64,000 nucleotides of DNA, taken from positions 622,501 to 686,500 of the forward strand of contig NZ_JAVIWJ010000001.1 in NCBI RefSeq assembly GCF_034314105.1, given 5' to 3'. Every line of letters begins with the position of its first letter. The first letter of the stretch is position 1. Shown piece after piece: positions 1 to 11,788 of this stretch. The DNA comes from Pseudomonas sp. AB6 (GTDB taxonomy: Bacteria > Pseudomonadota > Gammaproteobacteria > Pseudomonadales > Pseudomonadaceae). Position numbers and translations under genes: made by a program. Under the pieces are notes generated by a model. It did no database searches and was not told the DNA's origin. It worked only from the letters and a program-made list of their open reading frames with translations.

Positions 1-2199
<2,199 letters not shown>

Positions 2200-2263
2200 C
2201 AGTGTGTGGACAACACGGACCTGCGAAGGCCACACCACCCCATTCGAATCAGAGGACATTTCA

Positions 2264-3283
2264 ATGCGCATTGGATTAGTGGGATATGGCAAGGGCGGGC
2301 GATATTTTCATGCGCCGCTGATTGCCAGCATGCCGGGTGCCCGTTTTATCGGCGTTGTCACTCGTTCCCCCGAACGGCGCTTGGAGCTGGCGCAGGACAA
2401 TCCTGACGTCTTGGCGTTCGACACGCTGGCGGCGCTGGTGGCCAACGGCATCGATGCGGTGGTGATTTCCACGCCGCTGGCCTCCCGTCGGGCACTGATC
2501 CTCGAAGCTATCGAGCTGGGCGTGGCAGTGGTCAGCGATAAACCGTTCGCCAACGACGCTGCCCAGGCCCGGGAATTGGTTGAGGCCGCTGAGCGACGCG
2601 GTGTGATGCTAAGCGTCTATCAAAACCGTCGCTGGGATTCGGATTTCCTGACCCTACGCAAGCTGATCGACAACGGCGTGCTCGGCGACATCATGCGTTT
2701 TGAATCCAGGGTGGAGCGCTATTCACCTAAATCAGTGGGCAAGGCCAGCGGCGGCGGAATGCTTCGCGATCTAGGCAGTCACCTGGTGGATCAGGCCCTG
2801 TTGTTATTCGGTCCTGTGTCACGGGTGTACGCCGAACTGGATTTTGCGTCGGCGGACAACGAACTCGATTACGGCTTTTTTGTGTCGCTGACTCACGCAA
2901 GCGGTGTGGTTACGCACCTGTGGGGCAGTTGCTTGCAGAACTGTCCGGGGCCGCGCTTCAGGGTCAGCGGCTCAGCGGGTTGCTACAGTGTGGAAGGGTT
3001 GGACGGGCAGGAAGCGTCGTTGTTAGCCGGGCGGTCACCGAAAAGCGAAGGTGATAACTGGGGCGCTGAAGAACATCGACGCTGGGGTTGGTTCGAGCAA
3101 GGCCAGCAGCGCGAACGTATTCCTTCCGAACGCGGCTGCTGGAACGAGTTTTATCGGCAGTTGCAGGAAGCTGTTGCAGGTAAAGGCAAAAATCCGGTGG
3201 ACCCGCGTGATGCGGTAGCGTGCTCAGTGGTGTTGGATGCGGCACGCTTGAGTGCGCAGTCGGGCACGGTGGTTGAGCTGTAG
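2264..3283 (+). CDS. Gfo/Idh/MocA family oxidoreductase (possible scyllo-inositol dehydrogenase)
   Basis: This 339-residue NAD(P)-dependent dehydrogenase starts at the ATG preceded by AGAGGA. An upstream in-frame start at 2192 would overlap iolG and add unrelated residues. The Rossmann motif is GYGKGGRYFHAPL, a pattern shared with the YdgJ/YhhX/IolW branch. The usual EKP is DKP here (SDKPFAND), and the histidine motif is DLGSHLVDQAL. Position between iolG and an inositol-type ABC importer suggests oxidation of scyllo-inositol or another inositol isomer. That substrate is inferred from neighbours, not shown by the sequence. Confidence 0.85.
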   Translation: MRIGLVGYGKGGRYFHAPLIASMPGARFIGVVTRSPERRLELAQDNPDVLAFDTLAALVANGIDAVVISTPLASRRALILEAIELGVAVVSDKPFANDAAQARELVEAAERRGVMLSVYQNRRWDSDFLTLRKLIDNGVLGDIMRFESRVERYSPKSVGKASGGGMLRDLGSHLVDQALLLFGPVSRVYAELDFASADNELDYGFFVSLTHASGVVTHLWGSCLQNCPGPRFRVSGSAGCYSVEGLDGQEASLLAGRSPKSEGDNWGAEEHRRWGWFEQGQQRERIPSERGCWNEFYRQLQEAVAGKGKNPVDPRDAVACSVVLDAARLSAQSGTVVEL

Positions 3284-3391
3284 AAATCGCTTTTTGCAGG
3301 AGTTTTCGAAGGTGTGATTCTTCGTCAATCGCAACCTTGCGTAGCGCTTACAAATTTTGGGCATAAGCGAGCAGGGTGATAAAAATGAAAA

Positions 3392-3434
3392 TAGAAATAA
3401 ATTCTAAAACTAGTTGATATAGAAATTATTTTCC
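3392..3434 (+). promoter_or_regulatory. Two similar palindromic sites upstream of the inositol ABC importer
   Basis: In an AT-rich gap the sequence TAGAAATAAATTCTA (3392-3406) is a perfect 5-5-5 inverted repeat. A related, less perfect copy, TAGAAATTATTTTCC, lies at 3420-3434, so the centres are about 28 bases apart on the same face of the helix. Such spacing suits a dimeric repressor. RpiR-type IolR regulators of iol genes in other bacteria are candidates. No regulator is in the window to link to it. Confidence 0.45.
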
Positions 3435-3490
3435 AATAAAGTCGTTCCTAGTTATCCATACAACTACAAAAACGTGGAGACAGACCGATC

Positions 3491-4417
3491 ATGAATACCC
3501 CTATCCGTTTCACTTCACTTGCCCTGACACTCATGTTCGCCAGCGGCGTAGCCTTGGCCGATATGAAAATCGGCGTGAGCATGTCGCAGTTCGATGACAC
3601 CTGGTTGACCTACCTGCGTGAAGACATGACCGCCAAAGCCAAGACCGTACCCGGCGGCGTTTCGCTGCAATTTGTCGACGGTAGAAGCGATGTGGTCCAA
3701 CAGTTGACCCAAGTGCAGAACCTGATCAATCAGAAGGTAGATGCCCTGATCGTCAACCCGGTCGACACCGCTGCTACCGCCAAAATCACCCAGGCGGCCG
3801 TCGCTGCGGGTATCCCGTTGGTATACGTCAACCGCCGTCCTGATGATCTCAACCTGCCTAAAGGCGTGATTACTGTCGCCTCCAACGATGAAGAGGCCGG
3901 CAAGCTGCAAATGCAGTACCTCGCTGACAAGATGGGCGGCAAGGGCAGCATCGTGATTCTGCTGGGGGATTTGGCCAACAATTCCACCCAGAACCGTACC
4001 AAAGGTGTCAAAGAAATCCTGGCCAAGTACCCCGGTATCAAAATCGATCAGGAACAGAGCGGGACTTGGTTGCGGCAAAAGGGTATGGACTTGACCAACG
4101 ACTGGATCACCCAAGGCAAGAAGTTCGATGCTGTGGTAGCTAATAACGACGAAATGGCCATCGGGGCGTCCATGGCGTTGAAGCAGGCTGGCATTGCCAA
4201 GGGTAGCGTCTTGATAGCCGGTGTCGACGGTACTCCTGATGGTCTGAATGCGGTAACCAAGGGCGACATCGCGGTGTCGGTATTCCAGGACGCCAAAGGC
4301 CAGGCAGATGGCGCTATCGACGCGGCGGTAAAAATGGCCAAGAAGGAGCCGGTTGAGCAGTCGGTCTGGGTGCCTTATCGCCTGATCACGCCAGAAAATG
4401 TTGCTTCGTTCAAATAA
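3491..4417 (+). CDS. Sugar (inositol) ABC transporter periplasmic substrate-binding protein
   Basis: This 308-residue protein of the RbsB/peripla_BP_4 type captures a sugar or cyclitol in the periplasm and delivers it to the permease. It begins with a cleavable Sec signal peptide ending near ASGVALA-D at residue 23. The mature part starts with the usual beta strand (MKIGVSMSQFDDTW) and later shows the hinge pattern VDALIVNPVDT. A GGAG ribosome-binding site precedes the ATG. It is followed by an ATPase and a permease and preceded by inositol dehydrogenases, so inositol is the likely ligand. Specificity cannot be read from the sequence alone. Confidence 0.9.
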   Translation: MNTPIRFTSLALTLMFASGVALADMKIGVSMSQFDDTWLTYLREDMTAKAKTVPGGVSLQFVDGRSDVVQQLTQVQNLINQKVDALIVNPVDTAATAKITQAAVAAGIPLVYVNRRPDDLNLPKGVITVASNDEEAGKLQMQYLADKMGGKGSIVILLGDLANNSTQNRTKGVKEILAKYPGIKIDQEQSGTWLRQKGMDLTNDWITQGKKFDAVVANNDEMAIGASMALKQAGIAKGSVLIAGVDGTPDGLNAVTKGDIAVSVFQDAKGQADGAIDAAVKMAKKEPVEQSVWVPYRLITPENVASFK

Positions 4418-4463
4418 CTGACCCCTCTTTCTAGAACAAGAACGTCGCGAGAGGAATTGTCAC

Positions 4464-6026
4464 ATGTTCACTTCTGGTACGACTTCACGTAGTGCTCCAA
4501 CCGATCTGTTGGCTGGTGCGGCCGCGATCGACAGCCCATATCTGCTGGAAATTATCAACGTCAGCAAAGGCTTTCCTGGTGTGGTGGCTCTGTCTAACGT
4601 GCAACTTCGTGTGCGTCCCGGCTCGGTACTGGCCCTGATGGGCGAGAACGGTGCTGGCAAGTCCACTTTGATGAAAATCATTGCCGGTATCTACCAACCT
4701 GATGAAGGTGAGCTGCGCTTGCGCGGCAAGCCCATCAGCTTCGAGTCGCCGTTGGCGGCGCTGCAAGCCGGAATTGCGATGATCCATCAGGAACTCAATC
4801 TGATGCCCCACATGAGCATCGCCGAAAATATCTGGATCGGGCGTGAGCAGCTCAATGGCTTGCACATGGTCGATCATAAAGAAATGTTTCGTTGCACAGC
4901 GACATTGCTAGAGCGATTGCGCATTAATCTGGCGCCGCAAGACTTGGTAGGCACTCTGACCATTGCCGAGCGACAGATGGTGGAAATTGCCAAGGCAGTT
5001 TCGTATGACTCGGACATTCTGATCATGGATGAGCCGACGTCTGCCATTACTGAAAAAGAAGTTGCCCACCTGTTCTCGATCATTGCCGACCTCAAGGCGC
5101 AGGGCAAAGGCATCATTTACATCACCCATAAAATGAATGAAGTGTTCAGCATTGCCGATGAAGTGGCGGTATTTCGCGATGGCACTTATATCGGCCTGCA
5201 ACGGGCCGACAGCATGGACGGTGATAGCCTCGTGTCGATGATGGTCGGCCGCGAGCTGAGCCAGCTGTTTCCTGAGCGTGAAAAACCTAAGGGTGATTTA
5301 TTGCTCTCAGTCCGTGATCTACGTCTGAACGGAGTATTTGAGGGGGTTTCTTTCGATCTGCACGCGGGGGAGATCCTCGGTATTGCGGGGTTAATGGGGT
5401 CAGGGCGCACCAACATCGCCGAAACTATTTTTGGAATTACGCCCTGTGACGGCGGCAACATCCAACTCGATGGCGTGAGTGTCCGTATCACTGATCCGAA
5501 CCTGGCGATCAAGAAAGGCTTTGCGCTGCTGACCGAAGATCGCAAGCTCAGCGGGCTATTTCCATGTCTGTCGGTGTTGGAAAATATGGAAATGGCAATT
5601 ATCCCGCACTACGCAGCAGGTGGTTTTATTCGACAGAAGGCCTTGCGTGCCTTGTGCGAGGACATGTGCCAAAAGCTTCGGGTGAAAACCCCGTCGCTAG
5701 AGCAGTGCATCGACAACCTGTCCGGCGGTAACCAACAAAAGGCGTTGCTCGCCCGCTGGTTAATGACCAATCCAAGAATTTTGATTCTCGACGAACCCAC
5801 CCGAGGCATTGACGTCGGCGCCAAGGTCGAGATCTATCGGCTGATTTCTTATCTGGCCAGCGAAGGTATGGCGGTGATCATGATCTCGTCAGAATTACCT
5901 GAGGTTCTGGGCATGAGCGACCGGGTCATGGTGATGCATGAGGGCGAGATGATGGGCATGCTCGACCGTGGTGAAGCGACCCAAGAGCGGGTGATGCACC
6001 TGGCTTCTGGCAATTCGATTCACTAG
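4464..6026 (+). CDS. Sugar (inositol) ABC transporter ATP-binding protein, two NBDs
   Basis: A 520-residue RbsA/MglA-type ATPase made of two nucleotide-binding domains. The first has Walker [10 protein letters not shown] near residue 60, a degenerate signature ([14 protein letters not shown]) and Walker [11 protein letters not shown]. The second has the degenerate Walker A typical of this family (GLMGSGRTN), a good signature [13 protein letters not shown] and Walker [13 protein letters not shown]. The N-terminus is about 25 residues longer than usual before the first domain, but GAGAGG supports this ATG. It works at the inner face of the membrane with the permease 32 bases downstream. Confidence 0.92.
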   Translation: MFTSGTTSRSAPTDLLAGAAAIDSPYLLEIINVSKGFPGVVALSNVQLRVRPGSVLALMGENGAGKSTLMKIIAGIYQPDEGELRLRGKPISFESPLAALQAGIAMIHQELNLMPHMSIAENIWIGREQLNGLHMVDHKEMFRCTATLLERLRINLAPQDLVGTLTIAERQMVEIAKAVSYDSDILIMDEPTSAITEKEVAHLFSIIADLKAQGKGIIYITHKMNEVFSIADEVAVFRDGTYIGLQRADSMDGDSLVSMMVGRELSQLFPEREKPKGDLLLSVRDLRLNGVFEGVSFDLHAGEILGIAGLMGSGRTNIAETIFGITPCDGGNIQLDGVSVRITDPNLAIKKGFALLTEDRKLSGLFPCLSVLENMEMAIIPHYAAGGFIRQKALRALCEDMCQKLRVKTPSLEQCIDNLSGGNQQKALLARWLMTNPRILILDEPTRGIDVGAKVEIYRLISYLASEGMAVIMISSELPEVLGMSDRVMVMHEGEMMGMLDRGEATQERVMHLASGNSIH

Positions 6027-6058
6027 CGGGCCGACGCAGCAGAAGAGGAACAACCGCT

Positions 6059-7081
6059 ATGAACGCAATTTTAGGAAACAAACCTGCCGCTGTGCCAGCC
6101 AGGTCGAAACGGCGTCTGCCAACTGAACTGAGCATATTTTTGGTATTAATCGGTATCGGGTTGGTATTTGAAGTGTTTGGCTGGATCGTCCGTGATCAGA
6201 GTTTTCTGTTTAATTCGCAACGTCTGGTATTGATGATCCTGCAAGTTTCTATCATTGGTCTGCTCGCCATCGGCGTGACCCAAGTGATTATCACCACGGG
6301 TATCGATCTGTCCTCCGGTTCGGTACTGGCGCTGTCGGCAATGATTGCTGCCAGCTTGGCGCAAAGCTCCGACTACACCCGTGCAGTGTTTCCGTCACTG
6401 ACCGACCTTCCGGTATGGATTCCAGTGGCGGTGGGGTTGGCGGTTGGACTGGTGGCGGGGGCAATCAACGGCAGCATCATTGCGATCACCGGCATCCCGC
6501 CCTTCATTGCAACTTTGGGCATGATGGTCTCAGCCCGCGGCATGGCGCGTTTCTATACTTCAGGGCAGCCGGTGAGCATGTTGAACGACTCCTACACTGC
6601 TATTGGTCAGGGCGCAATGCCGGTGATTATCTTCCTGGCAACGGCGTTGGTGTTTCACATTGCTCTGCGTTACACCAAATACGGGAAATACACTTACGCC
6701 ATCGGCGGCAACATGCAGGCTGCGCGCACGTCTGGAATCAACGTAAAGCGGCACCTGATTATTGTTTATAGCATCGCCGGTTTGCTGGCGGGGTTGGCGG
6801 GGGTCGTGGCATCGGCGCGGGCAGCCACCGGACAGGCTGGCATGGGCGTTTCCTACGAATTGGATGCAATTGCTGCCGCGGTGATCGGCGGTACTAGTCT
6901 GGCAGGCGGTGTGGGGCGAATCACCGGTACCGTCATCGGTGCGTTGATACTGGGTGTCATGGCCAGCGGATTCACGTTCGTTGGGGTCGATGCCTATATT
7001 CAGGACATCATTAAGGGCCTGATCATTGTCGTGGCTGTGGTGATCGACCAATACCGCAACAAGCGTAAAATCAAACGTTGA
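6059..7081 (+). CDS. Sugar (inositol) ABC transporter permease
   Basis: A 340-residue RbsC-family inner-membrane permease (BPD_transp_2) with eight to ten hydrophobic segments. Family signatures are [14 protein letters not shown] in the first third and [16 protein letters not shown] near the C-terminus. The start is preceded by AGAAGAGGAA. It is the last gene of the import module and probably the end of the transcript. It forms the translocation path for the binding protein at 3491 and the ATPase at 4464. Confidence 0.92.
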   Translation: MNAILGNKPAAVPARSKRRLPTELSIFLVLIGIGLVFEVFGWIVRDQSFLFNSQRLVLMILQVSIIGLLAIGVTQVIITTGIDLSSGSVLALSAMIAASLAQSSDYTRAVFPSLTDLPVWIPVAVGLAVGLVAGAINGSIIAITGIPPFIATLGMMVSARGMARFYTSGQPVSMLNDSYTAIGQGAMPVIIFLATALVFHIALRYTKYGKYTYAIGGNMQAARTSGINVKRHLIIVYSIAGLLAGLAGVVASARAATGQAGMGVSYELDAIAAAVIGGTSLAGGVGRITGTVIGALILGVMASGFTFVGVDAYIQDIIKGLIIVVAVVIDQYRNKRKIKR

Positions 7082-7400
7082 TCGCTGAGCGCTCTTCGGG
7101 GGACCAGTTCTGGTCCCTGTGTCTTGTCTTCTCCCTTCAAGTTGGAACTGAGGCCAGGTTTTATGGGTCAGACGCTCGCGGCTGTCCGACCAGTGGTCTT
7201 TCAAGCCGCTGCGTGACGGCCTTAAGTGACTTGTTGCGCGAAACTGCTTCAATTATGTTGCTGTGTCCACAGCCCGGCCTTAGACTGCCGCCCCTCATAA
7301 ATTGAGTGCCAGGTGGCGCTTAGAGACTGTGGCGCTTTTTCGGCAACGCTGAGTCGCTCCCTAATTCGCCCTAATGCACGTATTTTTTATAGAGAAATCA
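7082..7400. other. Intergenic region, 319 bases, after the inositol operon
   Basis: No convincing gene is present. It holds a hairpin at 7100-7117 just after the permease stop. The rest probably carries the promoter of the DksA-like gene. I looked for a Zur-type palindrome upstream of 7401, because zinc-independent DksA paralogues are often Zur-controlled, and did not see one. Confidence 0.6.
7100..7117 (+). terminator. Hairpin after the inositol ABC permease
   Basis: GGGACCAG-TT-CTGGTCCC is a perfect inverted repeat 18 bases after the stop codon. In RNA it would form a 7-bp stem with a 4-base loop. No long T run follows (TGTGTCTTGTCTT), so termination may be weak. Confidence 0.45.
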
Positions 7401-7805
7401 ATGACAAAGGACAAGTTGCTGGCGATGCCGGCCGATGACTACATGAATGCAGAGCAGCACGCCTTCTTCGTTGAGCTGCTGCAAGCCATGAAAGTCGAGA
7501 TCCATGAGCGTATCGATCAAAGCCGTATCGCGATTGAAAGCTTGGACACGCCCGCTGACCCTGCCGATGCGGCTTCGGTTGAAGAGGAGCGTCACTGGCT
7601 GGTCAACATAATTGACCGTGATCAGCGCATGCTTCCACAACTGGAAATGGCGCTTGCTCGCATTTCCGATGACAGCTTTGGCTGGTGCGACGACAGCGGC
7701 GAGGCCATTGGCCTTAAACGTCTGCTGATCAGCCCGACCACCAAGTACTGCATCGAAGCTCAAGAGCGTCACGAGCAAATCGAAAAGCATCAGCGTCAGG
7801 CCTGA
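7401..7805 (+). CDS. DksA-family RNA polymerase-binding protein lacking a full zinc finger (DksA2-like)
   Basis: The 134-residue protein starts at the ATG preceded by AGAGAAATCA. A longer in-frame start exists at 7374 but lacks support. It has the coiled-coil N-terminal region with DPADAASVEEER at the tip, where DksA carries its acidic residues. The C-terminal finger fold is GWCDDSGEAIG...YCIEAQ, so only two of the four zinc-binding cysteines remain (CxxS and CxxA). Length and cysteine loss match the P. aeruginosa DksA2 type, which works without zinc. It would bind the RNA polymerase secondary channel and modulate stringent-response promoters. The gene stands alone. Confidence 0.85.
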   Translation: MTKDKLLAMPADDYMNAEQHAFFVELLQAMKVEIHERIDQSRIAIESLDTPADPADAASVEEERHWLVNIIDRDQRMLPQLEMALARISDDSFGWCDDSGEAIGLKRLLISPTTKYCIEAQERHEQIEKHQRQA

Positions 7806-7824
7806 TCCCGCCACGTGTTGCTCT

Positions 7825-7847
7825 ACGGGGGTACTCAGTGCCTCCGT
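7825..7847 (+). terminator. Hairpin after the DksA-like gene
   Basis: ACGGGGGTAC-TCA-GTGCCTCCGT forms a 10-bp stem with two G-T pairs, 20 bases after the stop codon. It is followed by ATTTA rather than a clean T run. A terminator role is probable but not strong. Confidence 0.45.
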
Positions 7848-7994
7848 ATTTACCCGATCTTGTTTAACCCCTGCGCAGAACGCTAACGTGCTTTATGCAC
7901 TTACCGCACCTTACAACTAACGACCCATAGCTAATGGCCAATGTCTGGCGTTTAATGCAGGCATAACAACCAAAAATGTAGATGGGTGACAAAC

Positions 7995-9650
7995 ATGGCT
8001 GGAGTTGGACCTCTCACGGGAACGCTGTCGTCGAAGGCCCAGGCCTCCAACGCATTGGCCACGAAAGCGCAACCTTCCCTCAGCAGCGCCCGCTGGCTGA
8101 CCCCTTTGATGCAAAGCATTTTGCTGTGCCTGTTGCTGACGGCAATGGCCTTTCTCAGCGTTTCGGTCTACGTCAGCCTACCGTTAATGATGGTGGTTAT
8201 CTGGCTGCCTCGCCTGTTTGCCGCGCCCTCGGTTGCGGTCGTCACGCTGAGCGGCGGCGACGGTCTGGAGCAATTGACCCGCGATCTGTCGTACGCCACC
8301 AGCCACAACGCACTGTCCGCCGCCAGCGTGGCATTTTCCGTAGGCCAGTTGGCAAGCAAGGTCCAGTCGCAGCTCGACGCGGCCGAGCAAATTGTCAGCA
8401 GCGCTGATGTGATGATTGCCACCGAGCAAGCAACTTCTCAGTTGAGTCAACAGGCACTCAGCGCCGCCAGCGAAGCCCGTGTCAGCAGCGATGCCGGGCG
8501 CAGCGTACTCGCCGAGTCCATTACACGGATGCACCAGTTGAGCAAGCGCGCCGTCAGCAGTCGCGAGCTGATCGAAGCCCTTAACCAGCGCAGCTCGGAC
8601 ATTCAGCGTGTCACCTTGGTTATCCAGTCCATTGCCAGCCAGACCAATTTGTTAGCGCTCAACGCCGCCATTGAAGCTGCTCGCGCGGGTGAGCACGGGC
8701 GTGGTTTTGCCGTGGTTGCCGATGAAGTCCGGGGTCTGGCAGGGCGCACGGCCAGCGCCACCGAGGAAGTCGGGCAAATGGTGGCCGATATCCAGCAGCG
8801 TACTGGGCAAGTAGTCGAACAGATTCGGCAATTATCCAGCGACCTGGACACGGGGGTCGAACAAGTAGAACGAACCGGTCAACATTTGGAGAATATTGCC
8901 CGGTTAGCCGCTGGAGTTGAAACGCAAGTCAGCGAAATCGCTGCAGGCGCGCAAACTAATCAACAACAATTGAGCAGCCTGTTTACCGCCGTTGAGCAAA
9001 TGCGCGGCGATTTAGCCATCAGCGATGAGCAAACACAACAACTGGCAAAAGCGGCGGTGCAGATGGAGGGCCAAGCGGAAACCATCAGCGAGCGGTTGGC
9101 ACAGGTTGGCTTGGATGATTACCACCAGCGTGTTTACGATCTGGCTCTTGAAGGGGCGCGTCAAATATCGGCTCAATTTGAAACGGATATTGAGCAACGT
9201 CGTGTCAGCCTTGAGGACTTGTTCGACCGCAGTTACCAACTGATACCGAAAACTGCTCCCCCCAAATTTCAAACGCGTTTCGATCGATATACCGACCAGG
9301 TGCTGCCTTTGATTCAGGAGTCGTTGTTGCCGCGCCATGAGGGCTTAGTGTTTGCCATTGCATGCACACCTCAAGGTTACGTGCCGACACACAATACCGC
9401 GTTCAGTCAGCCGCTGACCGGCGATACCCAATTAGACACCTTGCAGAATCGTACAAAACGCAAGTTCGATGACCGTACTGGCATTCGCTGCGGCAGTCAT
9501 CAGCAGCCTGTGCTGTTGCAGACTTACACCCGCGACACTGGTGAGCTGATGCACGATCTTTCAGTACCCATCATGGTTCAAGGTCGTCATTGGGGTGGAC
9601 TGCGTCTGGGTTATAAACCCGAAGGCGTGCCACCCTCCAGGCGTGGCTAA
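7995..9650 (+). CDS. Methyl-accepting chemotaxis protein without a periplasmic sensor domain
   Basis: A 551-residue chemoreceptor starting at the ATG preceded by GGGTGA. A GTG at 7986 is an alternative. Residues about 35-75 hold two closely spaced membrane segments with almost no loop between them, so there is no periplasmic ligand domain. The signalling hairpin tip is clear around residue 225: [21 protein letters not shown], then [15 protein letters not shown]. After the coiled coil comes a cytoplasmic C-terminal region of about 150 residues that includes [32 protein letters not shown] and [10 protein letters not shown] recognise this region as recurring at the C-terminus of other pseudomonad chemoreceptors. 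Input is therefore probably cytoplasmic. Confidence 0.92.
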   Translation: MAGVGPLTGTLSSKAQASNALATKAQPSLSSARWLTPLMQSILLCLLLTAMAFLSVSVYVSLPLMMVVIWLPRLFAAPSVAVVTLSGGDGLEQLTRDLSYATSHNALSAASVAFSVGQLASKVQSQLDAAEQIVSSADVMIATEQATSQLSQQALSAASEARVSSDAGRSVLAESITRMHQLSKRAVSSRELIEALNQRSSDIQRVTLVIQSIASQTNLLALNAAIEAARAGEHGRGFAVVADEVRGLAGRTASATEEVGQMVADIQQRTGQVVEQIRQLSSDLDTGVEQVERTGQHLENIARLAAGVETQVSEIAAGAQTNQQQLSSLFTAVEQMRGDLAISDEQTQQLAKAAVQMEGQAETISERLAQVGLDDYHQRVYDLALEGARQISAQFETDIEQRRVSLEDLFDRSYQLIPKTAPPKFQTRFDRYTDQVLPLIQESLLPRHEGLVFAIACTPQGYVPTHNTAFSQPLTGDTQLDTLQNRTKRKFDDRTGIRCGSHQQPVLLQTYTRDTGELMHDLSVPIMVQGRHWGGLRLGYKPEGVPPSRRG

Positions 9651-9957
9651 GAAGTGCCTTCGCAAATCAACGATTTCCGCTATCTACTTGTGGGGATCGT
9701 CTGAAGTTTAACTTCGGATAATCATCGACTCTGAGGATATCTATTTCCTTTGAAAGTTTAGTTTTATTTTTATTTGGCTATTTTGCAGGACGTTTAAGTT
9801 AAGTACCTCTCTAAAGTCGTTAACGTTTGTGGGACTGTTCTGGAATGTCGTGATGACCTTGACGTTGGTTCGTCGCTGAGCAAGCTGGTTTAAATCAACG
9901 GTATTTTTTGATTTAAGCAGTCTGACTTTCAGCTGCATTCCAAAGGCATTGAGCATT
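9651..9957. other. Intergenic region, 307 bases, AT-rich
   Basis: This stretch is visibly richer in A and T than its flanks. A small hairpin CTGAAGT-TTA-ACTTCGG lies at 9701-9717, about 50 bases after the chemoreceptor stop. A 71-codon reading frame on the minus strand (9741-9956) has no ribosome-binding site and looks like chance. The region probably holds the promoter of the DUF2235 gene. Confidence 0.5.
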
Positions 9958-11445
9958 ATGGTTTCTATATTTAAAACATTCTGTGAAGCGCGCGGCCCTC
10001 GCCCTCAAGTTCAAACGCGTGGTGTGACGGTGCGCATCGGCATGTTCTTCGATGGAACAGGCAATAACCGAATCAACTCTCAAATCGCGGCCGATTGCCG
10101 TGCCCAAGCGGCGATGAACAACAACGCTCATACTGGCGCTTGCGCGGGGCGTCATGCGAATTTAACCAGCAGTTATGCTAACGACGTCACAAACATTGCC
10201 CGGCTCTATGAACTTTATGTTTTGCGGCCCACTGCGCAAGAGACGCCACAAGGGTTAAGCGTGTGTGCGCCGATTTATATCAGTGGCGCAGGCACTACTG
10301 CTGGTAAGCACGACTCTGTTTGGGCTGGCCAAGTCTTAGGGCGCGGCACCACGGGTGTACTGGCCAAGGTCGCAGAGGGGGTGAAAATGCTCCGTACAGT
10401 ACTGGAGACCTTTGAAGCCAATAATCACTGTTGCACAGTGGAGGGGTTGGAAATTGACCTATTTGGATTTAGCCGTGGCGCTGCCTCTGCTCGCCATTTC
10501 GCTAATGAAGTATTAAGACAGGACAAAGGCGCACTTGGCCCTTTGCTCAAGCTGCAAAGCATTCCCTGGGGGCCTGACTTCGCGTGGTGTAAGGGCAGCG
10601 TCCGCTTGAAGGTAATAGGTTTGTTCGACACTGTGGCGGCGATCGGTAGTCTTTCGGACTTTGGCAATGTCAGGGACGCTTTCAATCGTCAGGTCAACCT
10701 CTACCTGCCTCCAGGCAGTGCTCAACAGGTGTTTCATTTGGTTGCTGGAGATGAGCAACGGCGTAATTTTGCTTTGAACAGCGTAACGCCAGGTTGGCCC
10801 AAGGAGATTGTATTGCCGGGGGCTCACTCTGACATTGGCGGTGGCTACCATCTGAATGTTCGCGAAAAGGTGCTGCTCACCCGTCCTCGTCGCAGCGTCG
10901 TTAGTCTCGATACCGCTTTTAATGAAACGGTTGCCTGGCGGGAAAGCCAAGCTGACCTTCAGAAGATAGATGCAAGGGAATGGTTAGATCCGCAAGATAC
11001 AGAGGCTTCGCTATCTATCGAAATTGATGAGCGTATCCCCAATGCGGGTAGCGAGAGGGTCGGGGTCAAAGCGGTTGTGGCGGCAGTTAGCATGAATCGC
11101 CGGATCTACGGTCATCTTTCCCGGGTTTATCTGCGTGTGATGCATGAGTTAGCCACCGCCGAGGGAGTTCCCCTGGAACCGGTGCCGGACAGTCCGGCGC
11201 TTAGCCTGGTTCCGGAATTACAGGTCATCGCGCAAAAGCTGATTGCTTACGCCAAAGGTGGCCCCTACTTGCTGGATGAAGGAGAGCAGCGTTTGTTGCG
11301 CCGACGTTTCATCCACCGATCTGCACATTGGAGTGCGTTGGTCGGCAGCGGAGCTGGCCCAAACAACTCGATTTTTGTTCATGCCCCAGAGTCTGGAGGA
11401 AGGGTTTGCCATCCAAACATCGGGCGACAGGGCCATTCACAATAA
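9958..11445 (+). CDS. DUF2235 alpha/beta-hydrolase (T6SS Tle1-like phospholipase candidate)
   Basis: A 495-residue protein of the DUF2235 family. Known members include type VI secretion lipase effectors of the Tle1 group. Family landmarks appear in order: GMFFDGTGNN near the N-terminus, the nucleophile elbow GFSRGAASARHFAN (GxSxG), the aspartate block LFDTVAAIG, and the histidine block LPGAHSDIGGGYH. Together these give a complete Ser-Asp-His triad. There is no signal peptide. The start is either this ATG or a TTG nine bases upstream. No vgrG, PAAR, chaperone or obvious immunity gene is adjacent, so a secreted-effector role is inferred from the family alone. Confidence 0.85.
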   Translation: MVSIFKTFCEARGPRPQVQTRGVTVRIGMFFDGTGNNRINSQIAADCRAQAAMNNNAHTGACAGRHANLTSSYANDVTNIARLYELYVLRPTAQETPQGLSVCAPIYISGAGTTAGKHDSVWAGQVLGRGTTGVLAKVAEGVKMLRTVLETFEANNHCCTVEGLEIDLFGFSRGAASARHFANEVLRQDKGALGPLLKLQSIPWGPDFAWCKGSVRLKVIGLFDTVAAIGSLSDFGNVRDAFNRQVNLYLPPGSAQQVFHLVAGDEQRRNFALNSVTPGWPKEIVLPGAHSDIGGGYHLNVREKVLLTRPRRSVVSLDTAFNETVAWRESQADLQKIDAREWLDPQDTEASLSIEIDERIPNAGSERVGVKAVVAAVSMNRRIYGHLSRVYLRVMHELATAEGVPLEPVPDSPALSLVPELQVIAQKLIAYAKGGPYLLDEGEQRLLRRRFIHRSAHWSALVGSGAGPNNSIFVHAPESGGRVCHPNIGRQGHSQ

Positions 11446-11487
11446 CGTTCGCCATTGATATTGGGGGTTATTAGCTGTGATGTACCG

Positions 11488-11511
11488 AAGCTATGCGGGG
11501 CATAGCTTTTT
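11488..11511 (+). terminator. Rho-independent terminator after the DUF2235 gene
   Basis: AAGCTATG-CGGGG-CATAGCTT is a perfect 8-bp stem with a 5-base loop running into TTTT. It lies about 40 bases past the stop of the DUF2235 gene and before the 62-residue small gene. Confidence 0.75.
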
Positions 11512-11579
11512 CCCCAGGCGTGTAATCCCTAAAGTGGCGTTATCGTTACCTCGCTAATGAAGTTCTCGGGAGTACGCTC

Positions 11580-11768
11580 ATGCAAGGCAAACTTGATGTC
11601 GCCGTCATGATAGGAAGTGGAGTTCCACCCTCGATTCGCGCCTTGGGCCAGCAGATATGCTGGGTCGTCTTGCTCAACGGTGAGCGCCGCGGCACTGCGT
11701 TTGCCAGCCGAAATGATGCCGAAGAATGTCGGTCAGCCTGGGCCGCGCAATTGTTGATAACCGCCTGA
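11580..11768 (+). CDS. Small hypothetical protein, 62 residues
   Basis: Function not recognised. The ATG is preceded by CGGGAG at a good distance, and the frame sits between a terminator and a convergent gene. That makes it a plausible real small gene. The product is soluble, with the mid-section GQQICWVVLLNGERRGTAFASRNDAEECR, which could form a short beta hairpin followed by a helix. It is probably its own transcript. Its position just after the DUF2235 gene makes an immunity role conceivable, but the intervening terminator and lack of export signal argue against it. Confidence 0.55.
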   Translation: MQGKLDVAVMIGSGVPPSIRALGQQICWVVLLNGERRGTAFASRNDAEECRSAWAAQLLITA

Positions 11769-11788
11769 ACGAAGCAGTTGCTGACTGT

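Noticed and set aside
6560..7252. 230-codon minus-strand frame opposite the inositol permease
   Set aside because: Histidine- and arginine-rich shadow of the permease coding strand. The permease is family-supported throughout.
9741..9956. 71-codon minus-strand frame in the AT-rich gap before the DUF2235 gene
   Set aside because: Asn/Lys-rich product typical of chance frames in AT-rich DNA and no ribosome-binding site.
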